Part shown: positions 8,699-16,286 of the stretch, piece after piece
Layout of the letters: each line of letters starts with the position of its first letter
Numbering within the stretch: the first letter of the stretch is position 1
DNA from: Desulfurellaceae bacterium bin18
Lineage (GTDB): Bacteria > Desulfobacterota > Binatia > Bin18
Length of the DNA: 55,194 bases
Reading direction: 5' to 3'
Assembly: GCA_002238415.1 (NCBI GenBank)
Contig: MPMI01000038.1
Coordinates: forward strand, 1-55,194
Translations under genes and position numbers: made by a program
The notes under the pieces: model-generated
Seen by the model: only the letters and a program-made list of their open reading frames with translations
Database searches by the model: none
What the model was told of the DNA's origin: nothing

Positions 8699-9073
8699 TC
8701 ACGGTCTGCGCTCTTCCAAAAACTCGCTTCTTTGAGTTGCCCGCCCTTCCTCCCTTGCCAGATTATCGCGATTCTCGGATCGCGACGGAGCGGGGACAAA
8801 CTTGCGCACCGCGACCGCTTCCCGGTTTTGCTGGGCGTGCCACAGATCATATTGGAGCTGTTGCTGCAACCAGCTCTCCGGGCTGCCCCCGAAGGCCTGC
8901 GACAGCCGGATGGCCATCTCGGGAGAAATCCCCAGGCGACCGTTGAGCAGCAGGGACAGCGTGTTGCGTGACACAGCAAGCCCCTTGGCCGCCGCCGTCA
9001 CCGTTAGCCTGAGGGGTTCAAGACACTGACGCCGGATGAACGCGCCAGGATGGGGCGGGTCGTGCATGAGCAT
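8699..9073 (-). CDS. higA: HigA-type antitoxin (XRE/VapI-like)
   Basis: A 124-residue protein starting [16 protein letters not shown] helix-turn-helix follows ([20 protein letters not shown]), then [21 protein letters not shown] and QYDLWHAQQ, all typical of HigA antitoxins. The C terminus runs about 25 residues past the usual HigA end (to EERRP). It begins 14 nt after the HigB-like toxin, in the usual toxin-first order. HigA neutralises HigB and represses the operon. Start chosen for the AAGGAG site; an upstream in-frame extension lacks one. Confidence 0.85.
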   Translation of the reverse strand: MLMHDPPHPGAFIRRQCLEPLRLTVTAAAKGLAVSRNTLSLLLNGRLGISPEMAIRLSQAFGGSPESWLQQQLQYDLWHAQQNREAVAVRKFVPAPSRSENRDNLAREEGRATQRSEFLEERRP

Positions 9074-9086
9074 GGCGATCTCCTTA

Positions 9087-9365
9087 CTAGTGGTAGTCCA
9101 GGTAGTCGACGTCGACGGCATGGCCGGCTTCGAACCGGAAGATCACACGCCAGTTGGCCCGCACGAGCACCGCCCAAAACCCGGTATACTTGCCCTTCAG
9201 CCGGTGCAACCGCAAACCGGGCAGGTCCAGGTCGGTCGGCGCAACGGCCGCGTTCAATCGCGCCAGGATGTCGCGCACGGTCTCACGGTGCGCGGGATGA
9301 ATGCGCCGCGCGTCCCCCCGTTCCATAAACCGTCGGAGCGTCCGACTTCGAAAGCTCTGTATCAT
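9087..9365 (-). CDS. higB: HigB-type RelE-superfamily toxin
   Basis: A 92-residue protein of normal HigB length: [20 protein letters not shown], then [19 protein letters not shown], then [22 protein letters not shown]. These match RelE/HigB ribosome-dependent mRNA interferases, including the terminal DYH. It sits immediately upstream of higA on the same strand. A TTGACA -35-like box lies inside an upstream dyad (9385-9403), suggesting autoregulation by HigA. The module probably stabilises the plasmid by post-segregational killing. Confidence 0.88.
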   Translation of the reverse strand: MIQSFRSRTLRRFMERGDARRIHPAHRETVRDILARLNAAVAPTDLDLPGLRLHRLKGKYTGFWAVLVRANWRVIFRFEAGHAVDVDYLDYH

Positions 9366-9384
9366 GGCGAACCGTAATATGCAC

Positions 9385-9403
9385 TATGTCGCTTGTCAAC
9401 ATA
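9385..9403 (-). promoter_or_regulatory. Probable higBA operator/promoter dyad
   Basis: TATGTTGACAAGCGACATA on the minus strand is an inverted repeat (TATGT...ACATA) enclosing a TTGACA -35-like box 20-38 nt upstream of the higB start. HigA-type antitoxins bind such dyads. The -10 element is not obvious (a TATTAC lies 14 nt downstream of the -35). Confidence 0.4.
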
Positions 9404-9430
9404 CTCCAGTGCTATGATCTCGGCCCACCC

Positions 9431-9451
9431 CCGCCGAATAATATTCGGCGG
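9431..9451. repeat. Perfect 21-bp palindrome upstream of higB
   Basis: CCGCCGAAT, a short AT centre, then ATTCGGCGG: a perfect dyad 65-85 bp upstream of the higB start. There is no T tract on either side, so it is not a typical terminator. It could be a second operator or the edge of a mobile module. Confidence 0.45.
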
Positions 9452-9572
9452 CGCGGGGTCCGGAACTCCCTCGCGGGGTCTGGGTCGGGCCGGGTCGGGG
9501 CCGGTCTGCCGGCGACCTGGCTCCACCCCACCTTAAATAATTAGGCAAAAGGCGGGGTCGCCCGAACGTGGG

Positions 9573-9773
9573 TTATTCGGCGGGCGCGCTGTACTCGTTG
9601 AACTGCGCGCCCGGAAGTGTCACCAAGACAATGAAGTCAGAGGCGATGTGTTCGGTCGCTGGTGTGTCGCGCCGCTCCAACGCCGCCACGGCTTCCGGGG
9701 AGCTATTCGCCTCCACATGGAAACACCCCCCCTGTAAATTGTCTTCGTACACGCCGATGACGGTATAGGTCAT
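9573..9773 (-). CDS. Small protein of unknown function
   Basis: A 66-residue protein starting MTYTVIGVYEDNLQGG with a strong GGAGGGA ribosome site. It is compact, soluble and slightly acidic (SPEAVAALERRDTPATEH). I recognise no family. It is the last of three short same-strand genes (10389-9573) that share the structured leader found upstream of leading-region genes, so a role in establishment or transfer is possible. Confidence 0.7.
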   Translation of the reverse strand: MTYTVIGVYEDNLQGGCFHVEANSSPEAVAALERRDTPATEHIASDFIVLVTLPGAQFNEYSAPAE

Positions 9774-9847
9774 GTCGCTCCCTCCTCTCGTTGCTGATGG
9801 GCCAATTCCCACAGCCGAACCCCGCCGCGCGGGGCTCGGTGTAGGCA

Positions 9848-10174
9848 CTAGCGCAGTTCGGCCACCAAGGCTTCTTCTTCGGCGAGGACCGCGTGGGTCT
9901 GTTCCATGGTGCCCAGCTCCTCCAGGCGGGTCATGATGATGGTTTTCCGGACGGCCTCCGCGTTGGCGACCTCATGCAAGCGCCCCGCGTCGTAGGCGGC
10001 CGCCAGGAGCACCCGGATATGATTGACGGCCAGCGCTCTGTCCCCGGCATACGCGCGGTCGAGGCCGGCCACCTCGGCGACCTCTTCCGCTGCCTGGCTG
10101 ATGATCCGCTCCATGTCCAGCGCTGCCAGCTCTTCTAGCGCTTCAATCTTCGCCCGAATGGTTGTCTGTTCCAT
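9848..10174 (-). CDS. Small helical protein of unknown function
   Basis: A 108-residue, mostly helical, acidic protein starting MEQTTIRAKIEALEELAALD behind a GAGGAGGGA site, with coiled-coil potential in the first 40 residues and near the end (LEELGTMEQTHAVLAEEEAL). No motif identifies a function. It is the middle gene of the 10389-9573 cluster, 32 nt after the 60-residue gene. Confidence 0.7.
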   Translation of the reverse strand: MEQTTIRAKIEALEELAALDMERIISQAAEEVAEVAGLDRAYAGDRALAVNHIRVLLAAAYDAGRLHEVANAEAVRKTIIMTRLEELGTMEQTHAVLAEEEALVAELR

Positions 10175-10206
10175 GTCTCTCCCTCCTCCCTCCGTTCGGT
10201 GTGCTC

Positions 10207-10389
10207 TTAGAAGAGTGGCAGGCTTTCCGGCTCCCGCTTCCGCCGGACCTTGGCCGGCTTGCGCTTCTCCAGCAGCCATTTACGTTGCTGTTCTCCGTCC
10301 CGGGTCTGCGCGGACAGCTCGATTTGCCGCATTCTGTCACCGCCCTGGATGTTCGTTTCTTGTTGAAGTCTCATTCGACGTTTGGGCAT
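10207..10389 (-). CDS. Small basic protein, first gene behind a structured leader
   Basis: A 60-residue, strongly basic protein starting MPKRRMRLQQETNIQGG and ending KREPESLPLF, with KKRKPAK-like basic patches that suggest nucleic-acid or ribosome contact. The AAGGAGGTG site is 4 nt before the ATG. Its upstream region (10440-10790) carries the same hairpins and sequence blocks as the leader before the zinc-ribbon gene at 51538, although the two lie 41 kb apart in the window. It therefore probably belongs to the same regulatory group as ardC and ssb. Confidence 0.7.
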   Translation of the reverse strand: MPKRRMRLQQETNIQGGDRMRQIELSAQTRDGEQQRKWLLEKRKPAKVRRKREPESLPLF

Positions 10390-10441
10390 GGGCACCTCCT
10401 TGTGTGTGATTTCGTTGTAAACTCCAGATAAAACCCAACAT

Positions 10442-10487
10442 TTTTTCTTTTGCAGGACTCACCCCCCGGTCTCCTGGAAAAGAAAAA
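10442..10487 (-). ncRNA. GGGTGAG-loop leader hairpin, copy 1
   Basis: On the minus strand a T-rich arm (TTTTTCTTTT then AGGA) and a matching A-rich arm (TCCT then AAAAGAAAAA) enclose a loop ending GGGGGGTGAG. One C-C mismatch breaks the stem. It lies 53 nt before the start at 10389. Same design as copies at 41491, 43249, 51628 and 53999, with different stem bases. No T tract follows, so it is not a simple terminator. Confidence 0.6.
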
Positions 10488-10551
10488 GAGAGACCGCGCC
10501 CCGCCGCAGGCGGGCCTTATCTCTCCCCTGCCGCCCGGCGTGTTGTGCAAA

Positions 10552-10582
10552 CGTGCCAGGTTCGCGGAGCGGTTCTGGCGCG
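10552..10582. repeat. CGTGACAGG-type GC hairpin, copy 1 (variant CGTGCCAGG)
   Basis: CGTGCCAGGTTCGC, a GGA loop, then GCGGTTCTGGCGCG. In the plus-strand single strand the two halves pair with G-U wobbles; on the other strand these become A-C mismatches. It sits in the leader behind the GGGTGAG hairpin. Related copies: two at 54 kb, two each at 41.6 and 43.4 kb, one at 51.7 kb. Confidence 0.6.
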
Positions 10583-10589
10583 CTTTGCC

Positions 10590-10790
10590 GGGCTGGGTGT
10601 TGAGTGGAGATGATTTTCCTTGGTGGGGGTGGCTTGGTGTTGCTTCAACACGAAGCCGGGGGCGGCGCGGGCCGGGGCCTGGCTCTGCGGACCTGGGCAG
10701 ACCGGACTTGGCCCACGCGGCATGTCCGGGGGGCTTTTGGGCAAGTTGGAGAAGGTCGGGCGAGTGGCTCGGTCAATGAAAACCGGGTAG
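10590..10790. repeat. Leader block shared with 51.8-52.0 kb
   Basis: GGCTTGGTGTTGCTTCAACA, GAAGCCGGGGGCGGCG and GCGGACCTGGGCAGACCGGA have close counterparts in the same order at 51850-51950. Neither copy encodes a convincing protein. With the hairpins before them they form a non-coding leader about 340 nt long upstream of minus-strand genes. Confidence 0.55.
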
Positions 10791-10949
10791 GCTGATTGCA
10801 CGTTCTAGGGGTACTAGACGAAAGAGGCCGTTATTTTCAGAATGGGCAGTGAGGCCGTTGAGTGGCCATTCCTTCAGTTCAGGAGATTCTGGCACCAGAA
10901 AAAGAATGCTCCCATGGAAAGGGGGGCATCTCATGCCAAGGAGGGTTCG

Positions 10950-11240
10950 ATGAAGATACTGACACTTGTCTTGTTCCTGTTGCTTATGGGGCCGCCGCCC
11001 CTTTCTGCTCAATCCGAGCCCTCATCTCAAGTCGATTCCCTCCAAGAGAAGATCAATCGGTTGTGGAACAGTAGCGCAGACGTGGATATCGAAGTCACAG
11101 AAGCGGGGTGTGAGGAGGCGCAGGCTCAGATCGACGCGCTGGATACGAACCCGGGCGGGTGGGTGCGGTTCACGCGGCCAGATGTGACCACATTACTGAA
11201 CAGCGTCGCAGACTGTCCAGAAGAAGAGGATGAAGAGTAG
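10950..11240 (+). CDS. Small exported protein of unknown function
   Basis: A 96-residue protein starting MKILTLVLFLLLMGPPPLSA behind an AAGGAGG site: a clear signal peptide with likely cleavage after SAQS or LSA. The mature part is short and acidic, with a coiled segment (QVDSLQEKINRLWN), two cysteines (AGCEEAQ and VADCPE) that could form a disulfide, and a DEE-rich end. Probably periplasmic. It is a stand-alone gene; no neighbour hints at its role. Confidence 0.65.
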   Translation: MKILTLVLFLLLMGPPPLSAQSEPSSQVDSLQEKINRLWNSSADVDIEVTEAGCEEAQAQIDALDTNPGGWVRFTRPDVTTLLNSVADCPEEEDEE

Positions 11241-11376
11241 AAAGGCCGCGTGAACCGCGGATTCCTGCTCCGCGAACTTGAATAGCGGGCGGCCTGTGTC
11301 TGATAAGGGGGTATCTGTTAAACTTGGGGAAGACCGGGCGCTGCGCAGCGGGTCAAACGTCACCTGTAACGTGTTG

Positions 11377-11696
11377 TTAGGACGGTGCCCGGATCTTGAG
11401 CTCACGGATCATATTTCTTTGCTTCTCTGGTATTTCAAAACGGTGTATGCCGAGCTCGCGCCCCTTGCTTGGAAAGATCATCGCAACCATGCGCCCGTCA
11501 TCAACTCCATAGTCAGCTATGGCGGCTCCAGCAAAATTGGCTGTGCCCGGTACATTCCCTGGGAAAGCACGGGGTCCGACTCGACAGATTTGGCATCCTG
11601 GCCGTGCAATGCCTCCACCACTCGCTGCAATGCCTGCGCGTCCTCAATCACCCAATACGGGTCCCAATTCGCTGTGCGGTTCTTTTTGGCAGGCAT
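11377..11696 (-). pseudogene. Degenerate gene remnant(s)
   Basis: Two coding-like minus-strand stretches in different frames. The first starts MPAKKNRTANWDPYWVIEDA and runs to an early stop at 11517. The second, ending at 11377, reads GVDDGRMVAMIFPSKGRELG and IPEKQRNMIRELKIRAPS. They could be two halves of one gene split by a frameshift near 11520-11560, or remnants of two genes. The first half resembles the start of small helical HEPN-like proteins, but only weakly. Confidence 0.4.
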
Positions 11697-11750
11697 CACC
11701 GTTTTCCCCGTTCGGGCGCCCGCGGCTGATAACAGACGAAGCGTCAACGT

Positions 11751-12422
11751 TCAGTCCAACCGCTGGCCCTGCCGCCAAGCCCACGGCGGCACGAACTCCC
11801 CCGCCCATATACCGCGCCGCCCGCTCTTGGCGTGGGCTTCGTCGGCGACATACTTGGTTGAATAGCGCCGATAGGCCAGCGCGTACCCTTGTCGGACGAG
11901 CCAGGCATTCAGGTCCGTACCATCCTCCGTGTAGCACGTGCTCAGTATCCGGTTGTAGCGATCATAGCCCTCAATCGTGCATCGGACCGCCCCCCCGCCG
12001 ATCCGCGTCCGGAGCGCCTCAGTGGCGCGGTCCCCGCACCGATAGCGTTGCCCGCCCGCCTGACGGCATATCTGCGCCGCTTCAGGGGCATCAAGGCCCT
12101 GGAGCCGCACGCGCCGCCCGGTAATCTCCAGAGTGTCCGCATCGACGATCCGGGGGGCGTTGTCCCGGATCTCAATGGGCCTTTTGCGGATACGATCCTG
12201 CTGGGACTGGGGTTGTCGAGAGACCGGCGGTTGCACGTTCTGGCGCGTGCGGGTTCCCTGCCTGTCCCGATGACAATGCCGTTCGCCTTCGACCTCGCCC
12301 CACTTGGCACAGTTCGTCCGGCAAAAATGACAGCCATCCGCGGCTGTATTGCCGGGGTGAGCGAAAGCCGGGCCGACTGTAAGGGCCAGGCCCAGGAGGG
12401 CCAAAACAATATATTGGGTCAT
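11751..12422 (-). CDS. Exported SNase-type (thermonuclease family) nuclease
   Basis: A 223-residue protein: signal peptide (MTQYIVLALLGLALTVGPAF), then a Cys/His-rich module, HPGNTAADGCHFCRTNCAKW...HCH (YHYH-like), a basic linker, then a staphylococcal-nuclease fold from about residue 90. VDADTLEITGRRVRLQGLDA contains the first catalytic Asp/Arg region. YDRYNRILSTCY and LVRQGYALAYRRYS match later SNase motifs. Probably cleaves nucleic acids in the periplasm; on plasmids such nucleases have been linked to transfer or DNA scavenging. Its ATGA overlaps the stop of the upstream 134-residue gene, so the two are co-expressed. Confidence 0.8.
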   Translation of the reverse strand: MTQYIVLALLGLALTVGPAFAHPGNTAADGCHFCRTNCAKWGEVEGERHCHRDRQGTRTRQNVQPPVSRQPQSQQDRIRKRPIEIRDNAPRIVDADTLEITGRRVRLQGLDAPEAAQICRQAGGQRYRCGDRATEALRTRIGGGAVRCTIEGYDRYNRILSTCYTEDGTDLNAWLVRQGYALAYRRYSTKYVADEAHAKSGRRGIWAGEFVPPWAWRQGQRLD

Positions 12423-12823
12423 CCGTCCAGGCCCGCTCTGAGTTCAAGGGGCTTTGGGGTTTCCATACCTCCTCCTCTCTCCTCACTCGTCAGATACCCG
12501 GCTTGCGTCCGAATCACCCACACTTCCCGCGTGGTCTTCCCGTTATAGTCTAGGGGCGCTCTCAGCAGCTCGGGCTCGCCCTCTGTCTCAGGGTTATCAG
12601 CCAACCACATTTGCGCGCCGAGCTTGCTCTCCCATCTTCTCATCAGGTCGCTGTCTCTCCTCTCAGACCCCGCACGAGGGAACACGATGGCCCACTCTTT
12701 CCGGATTACGCGCCCCCGCTCGTCAGTAGAGGTCTGGAGCAAGATCGGCTGGCCCGCAACGCCCTCGCGCTCCAGCCACAGCTCGGCTCCCACTTTGCTA
12801 TCGAAGCGCCTACTGGTGTCCAT
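12419..12823 (-). CDS. Protein with an internal duplication
   Basis: A 134-residue soluble protein made of two similar halves: FDSKVGAELWLEREG...RKEWAIVF (residues 7-48) and WESKLGAQMWLADNP...TREVWVI (64-104). Each looks like a small alpha/beta module of about 45 residues. No family recognised. It is translationally coupled (ATGA) to the exported nuclease gene downstream. A role as an immunity or accessory protein is possible but speculative. Confidence 0.65.
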   Translation of the reverse strand: MDTSRRFDSKVGAELWLEREGVAGQPILLQTSTDERGRVIRKEWAIVFPRAGSERRDSDLMRRWESKLGAQMWLADNPETEGEPELLRAPLDYNGKTTREVWVIRTQAGYLTSEERGGGMETPKPLELRAGLDG

Positions 12824-12951
12824 TATTCATCCTGAGCGGGACTGTGATCTCCTTAACCTTTGGATCAATGAGCCTCGCTTTTTGCCACATCGCTCAACCT
12901 CCTTGTGTAGTTCGTGACCCCAACCCAGCACCGCAGGGCGTGGTCAGGTGT

Positions 12952-13110
12952 CTACTTCTTCATCGAATTTCTCAACCGTATCTGGTCAAACTGTCGCAGG
13001 AGCGCCCGGCTTTTTTCTTTGCCTAATATCGTCAAGAATGCGTCTTCCAGCGTAGCCTGAATCTTGTTCAAGGGCTCCTCCGGCTCATAGTAGACCTGTA
13101 ACAATCTCAC
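12952..13110 (-). CDS. Small protein of unknown function (GTG start)
   Basis: A 52-residue frame starting GTG (MRLLQVYYEPEEPLNKIQAT) with an AAAGGAG site 4 nt upstream, ending NSMKK. It is helical and charged and lies 9 nt after the stop of the truncated membrane protein at 13120. The strong ribosome site and composition favour real coding, though it could be a relic. Confidence 0.5.
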   Translation of the reverse strand: MRLLQVYYEPEEPLNKIQATLEDAFLTILGKEKSRALLRQFDQIRLRNSMKK

Positions 13111-13119
13111 CACTCTCCT

Positions 13120-13455
13120 TTAGTATTCGTCGGGGTGCTCACGCGCGAGGTCCACCAGGGCATGGATTCCGCCGATACGTAGAGAATCAAGATCGTGGCC
13201 GAGCATTTCGACGGTTCGCTGGTAGCGGTCAGCGAGCAAACCTCTTTGCGCGATTTCGGTTTGCTTCTCCGCAATGTTGCTCCGCCAAACCGCCAAAAAA
13301 ATCGCCAAGGGCGTGCCCCACATCAGGACAAGGTTTCTGATGACCACAGAAACGGAGGGTTCTCCCTTAGAGAGGCCGTCCCAAAACCAGAACGAAACCC
13401 CTACCACCACAAGGATATACAAAACCACAATGGTAGTGACCGCTTTTACTCCCAT
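13120..13455 (-). pseudogene. N-terminal fragment of a membrane/pentapeptide-repeat-type protein
   Basis: A 111-residue frame with two N-terminal membrane helices (about 5-24 and 39-57), then QRTVEMLGHDLDSLRIGGIH and ALVDLAREHPDEY before the stop. This is the usual N terminus of long pentapeptide-repeat membrane proteins, where LRIGGIYALE and AREHPEEYH precede the repeats. The repeats are absent, so the gene appears truncated right after the DEY. It might still make a short membrane protein. Confidence 0.55.
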
Positions 13456-13603
13456 ACCGCTTCATATCCAAGATAGCCGGAGTTGAAATATCCGCACGGG
13501 AAGAGAATAAACCGCAAGCACCTCCCCTCCCCGGTTCTCCTGCCCTTCGCTCGTTCATGACGGCAAGCAGGATTTTCAGTGGCACTCCTTCCCTACCGCT
13601 CGA

Positions 13604-14824
13604 TCACTCTCCTTTAGCCACGTTCTCCTCCCCACCCTCACCCAGGGAGCTTACAGCTCCCCCCAACACGACCCGCGCCGCTTCGATCCGGGCTTGGACA
13701 AGGATCGCTTGATGTTTGTCCGGCCCGACCTGGGCGAGCACCGCCTGCACGGTCTCCATCTTCTCCTCGGCCAGGCGGTCGATTTCCCTACGTTGCTCCT
13801 CGGGCGCTGCCATGTACTGCCGGAAGATTTCGTCCTCCTCCGATTTGGCGGCTGGGGCCGGCCGGTCAGCCTCGGGGGTGGCCCCCTGCCCCGTTTCCGG
13901 TCCCTGCTTGCTCGTTATTTGAGCCTCAATGTCGCGCGCTGTCACCAGCGGCGCCCCGTTCTTCTCAAACGCCGCCTTGAGCCAGGCATTCGCATTCCGG
14001 ATGACGGGCTTTCCCTCCTTGGCCTGCTCGACTGCTCGCAACAGCGACAGACGAAAAGTCGTCTTGTCCATCTCCGGATAGGCGTCGGCAATAGCTACCA
14101 GCGTTGCCTCCCGAATCTTCCATTTCTTCGGACAAACTCCTAGTAATTCCGTTATATCTGTCCCTTGTATGTATGTATTCTTATTACATACATACATACG
14201 GGGGGGGTAAGTCCTAAGCGCTTGGGACCGACGGTAGGGGGTAAGTCCTAAGCGCTTCACAATGCCACGCGCCTCATTCAGCGTCCCCTTTCGGACCGGA
14301 ATCTTGGTCTCCAGGTCAACCTGAAAGCCCTGAACATCCGCGGTTCTGACGGCCGTGGTGCGTAAAATACCGACCTGTTTGAGGATGCGAATTGCCTTTT
14401 TAACCCCTTCAATAGAGGCTCCGAGCTGTTTGGCGATGTGTCGGACCGAGATAACCGACTGGCTCGCGGCAACCTCCTCAAGGAGCTGCCGGACCTCCCA
14501 CTGTAGGGGGGCAAGCAGGATACCATCTCCTTGCTGCGGAGAGACTTCGGACCGACCCTTAGTCCTAAATTCGTTTTTGGCATCAGAAGGACCGACCGTT
14601 GGTCCTAAGGACTTACCCCCAACCCCTAGTCCTTGCTCGGGACCGACCGTTGGTCCTAAGGACCTACCCTCAGTACCCTGTTCTGGGGGGGAATCGGGTG
14701 ACTCTTTCTCGGCTGGAGATATGCCAACAAGGGATAAAAGCCGCTCTCGCTGGCGGGGCGCCGGCCGGGCGAATTTGTCCTTCCAGCGATCTTGATCGGA
14801 GCGTTTTTTACGCAGCGCTGCCAT
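13604..14824 (-). CDS. Winged-helix plasmid partition/replication protein, partner of ParA
   Basis: A 406-residue protein overlapping the parA end by 17 nt. The N terminus is basic, followed by a repeat-bearing linker with SLGPTVGP twice. A winged-helix segment (about 105-165) includes VRQLLEEVAASQSVISVRHI and GVKKAIRILKQVGILRT. The middle is unclassified and the C-terminal third is charged and helical, suited to multimerisation. It occupies the parB position but has no classical ParB box, so it may be a non-canonical centromere-binding protein or a replication regulator. The gene itself contains five copies of the GTCCTAAG motif and a TGTA-rich dyad (14165-14200), so protein coding and DNA-site functions may overlap. 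Confidence 0.6.
   Translation of the reverse strand: MAALRKKRSDQDRWKDKFARPAPRQRERLLSLVGISPAEKESPDSPPEQGTEGRSLGPTVGPEQGLGVGGKSLGPTVGPSDAKNEFRTKGRSEVSPQQGDGILLAPLQWEVRQLLEEVAASQSVISVRHIAKQLGASIEGVKKAIRILKQVGILRTTAVRTADVQGFQVDLETKIPVRKGTLNEARGIVKRLGLTPYRRSQALRTYPPRMYVCNKNTYIQGTDITELLGVCPKKWKIREATLVAIADAYPEMDKTTFRLSLLRAVEQAKEGKPVIRNANAWLKAAFEKNGAPLVTARDIEAQITSKQGPETGQGATPEADRPAPAAKSEEDEIFRQYMAAPEEQRREIDRLAEEKMETVQAVLAQVGPDKHQAILVQARIEAARVVLGGAVSSLGEGGEENVAKGE
14165..14200. repeat. TGTA/TACA inverted repeat inside the partition-partner gene
   Basis: TTGTATGTATGTA and TACATACATACAT flank a short AT-rich centre, forming a perfect 12-bp-arm dyad inside coding sequence, next to a run of Gs and a GTCCTAAG site. 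It could be a DNA-binding or unwinding site, or a slippage-prone microsatellite. Confidence 0.5.
14211..14252. repeat. GTCCTAAG motif pair (intragenic)
   Basis: GGTAAGTCCTAAGCGCTT occurs twice, with core GTCCTAAG at 14211-14218 and 14245-14252, 34 bp apart, inside the winged-helix gene. The core also occurs at 14602, 14653, 15864, 15907, 15959 and 27037. A binding site for the partition or replication protein is likely. Confidence 0.55.
14562..14660. repeat. GTCCTAAG motif cluster (intragenic)
   Basis: Cores at 14602-14609 and 14653-14660 lie in two near-identical blocks (GACCGACCGTTGGTCCTAAG), with a variant GTCCTAAA at 14562. Two of them extend to the palindrome GTCCTAAGGAC. On the coding strand these blocks make the repeated peptide SLGPTVGP, so the DNA repeats shape the protein linker. 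Confidence 0.55.
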
Positions 14825-15650
14825 GCGCCTGCTCACCTTCCGCCTCTGCCGTGACCTCTTGGACGAGTGGTTCCAGTCCCAGGCGGCTCAAGACTTCCCT
14901 CCCCAGCGCCATGAAATCCCGGGCTCCCGTGCTTTTTCTGTCATGTTGGAAGATGGATTTGCCCTCGGCACTCGTCTCTTCGAGCTTGACCGAGGGGCTG
15001 ATCGTCGCGTGAAAGGCTTTCGAGCCGAATTTCTGTTGAATACTGCTGAACATGGCCCGGTGAATCTTCTTGCGGCCGTCGTGCATATTGAGCAAGACCC
15101 CGAGAATGTCGAGATCTTCGTTGTAGGCCTGGATCTCGCCAATCAGGTTTTCCACCAGGTCAAAGCCGTCAAAGCTGAATCGGGAGCCCGAAGCGAACGG
15201 GATCAGACAATACCGTGAGGCGACCAGCGCATTCACCGTCAAATAGGACAGGGAAGGGGGGCAGTCTATCAGGACCACGTGATTGTCCTCCAGGGACATG
15301 CGTTTGAGGCATTGGCGCAAGGTCAGCTCAGCGAATGCCTTACTGCCCATCTCCCGCTCAAGGGAAGTCAGGCGGATGTCCCCATAGATCAGGGAAACGC
15401 CGGGCTCGGACGTGGGATACCACGGGGTATAGAGCCCGTCTTCTATATCACCGCGTAAGATCGTGTTGACGGTCCAGCGCACTTCGCTGGGATGTTGGAG
15501 CCCGAGACATAAAGACAGGTTCGCCTGGGGATCCATATCGATGGCGAGCACGGGATAGCCCATCCGGGACAGTGCCGCCGACAGATGAAAGACGGTGGTC
15601 GTCTTCCCAACTCCCCCCTTCTGGTTGAGGGCGCTGATGACATACGGCAT
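14808..15650 (-). CDS. parA: ParA-family partition ATPase
   Basis: A 280-residue Walker-type ParA ATPase. It starts MPYVISALNQKGGVGKTTT with the deviant Walker A (KGGVGKTT) at residues 11-18. AIDMDPQANLSLCLGL follows (Walker A'), and VVLIDCPPSLSYLTVNAL is Walker B. No N-terminal helix-turn-helix is present, so it is a short ParA. It binds DNA non-specifically and moves plasmid copies apart together with a centromere-binding partner, here the overlapping downstream gene. Start chosen for the GGAGGAGG site at the ATG. The upstream region carries GTCCTAAG repeats, a likely site of autoregulation. Confidence 0.93.
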   Translation of the reverse strand: MPYVISALNQKGGVGKTTTVFHLSAALSRMGYPVLAIDMDPQANLSLCLGLQHPSEVRWTVNTILRGDIEDGLYTPWYPTSEPGVSLIYGDIRLTSLEREMGSKAFAELTLRQCLKRMSLEDNHVVLIDCPPSLSYLTVNALVASRYCLIPFASGSRFSFDGFDLVENLIGEIQAYNEDLDILGVLLNMHDGRKKIHRAMFSSIQQKFGSKAFHATISPSVKLEETSAEGKSIFQHDRKSTGARDFMALGREVLSRLGLEPLVQEVTAEAEGEQAHGSAA

Positions 15651-15863
15651 ACCTCCTCCTCCCTCGTCCATAACCTTCCTGTGAGGATCAGCGTAGCAAA
15701 ATTTTGTCGAAAATACAATGCAATATTGTCGAAGATGCCGGAGACGAACGCTACAGATGGAAAGAGTCGTCCGTCGCTCGAACCGGCCGCGTTGATTCCC
15801 CCAGTTCTTCCCAATTATTCCCCTGTCATAGTCAGAAAACGCCGATAAATGCTGTAAGGGTAG

Positions 15864-15966
15864 GTCCTAAGTAAAAAGGTGAAAATTCAGCGATTTTATA
15901 TGGTAGGTCCTAAGTTAAATATCTAATATATATGTATTTTACTTAGGACTAACTGTTAGTCCTAAG
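15864..15966. promoter_or_regulatory. GTCCTAAG repeats upstream of parA and rep
   Basis: Direct copies at 15864-15871 and 15907-15914 (each GTAGGTCCTAAGT) and an inverted pair, CTTAGGAC (15942-15949) with GTCCTAAG (15959-15966). They lie between divergent parA (minus) and rep (plus). They are probable binding sites for the Rep or partition protein (iteron or parS role) and may repress the parA promoter. Confidence 0.6.
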
Positions 15967-16286
15967 TAAAGAGATCAAAAGACACGGCCAATAGGTGGGA
16001 AAATGGCTCCGAGAACACGACCGATAGACGGGTAAAAATCTCCTAAACATTTGATTTTATTGAATATTTTTGCTACTAATAATATTGTAACGTTAATATA
16101 TTAAACGCGTTGAAAAAATTTTGGATAAGGCCCGGAGTATTTATCACTAGGTGTGGGTTCCGACCCTCTCGATCTCGGGAATAGGTGGGCCGGGTGAGTC
16201 GGAACTATTAAAGTTGACTATACTCTAAATCGAGAATTCCAGGGGTAAACCTCCCTATTAACTTCGACAGGCCAGCTTATTACGAG
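15967..16286. other. AT-rich candidate replication origin (oriV)
   Basis: A markedly AT-rich stretch (about 16030-16120, with ATTTTATTGAATATTTTTGC and AACGTTAATATATTAAACGC) stands out in a GC-rich window. It lies between the GTCCTAAG repeats and the replication initiator gene. AATAGGTGGG occurs at about 15991 and again at 16180. This layout, repeats then an AT-rich unwinding region then rep, is typical of iteron plasmid origins. No exact DnaA box was identified. Confidence 0.5.
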
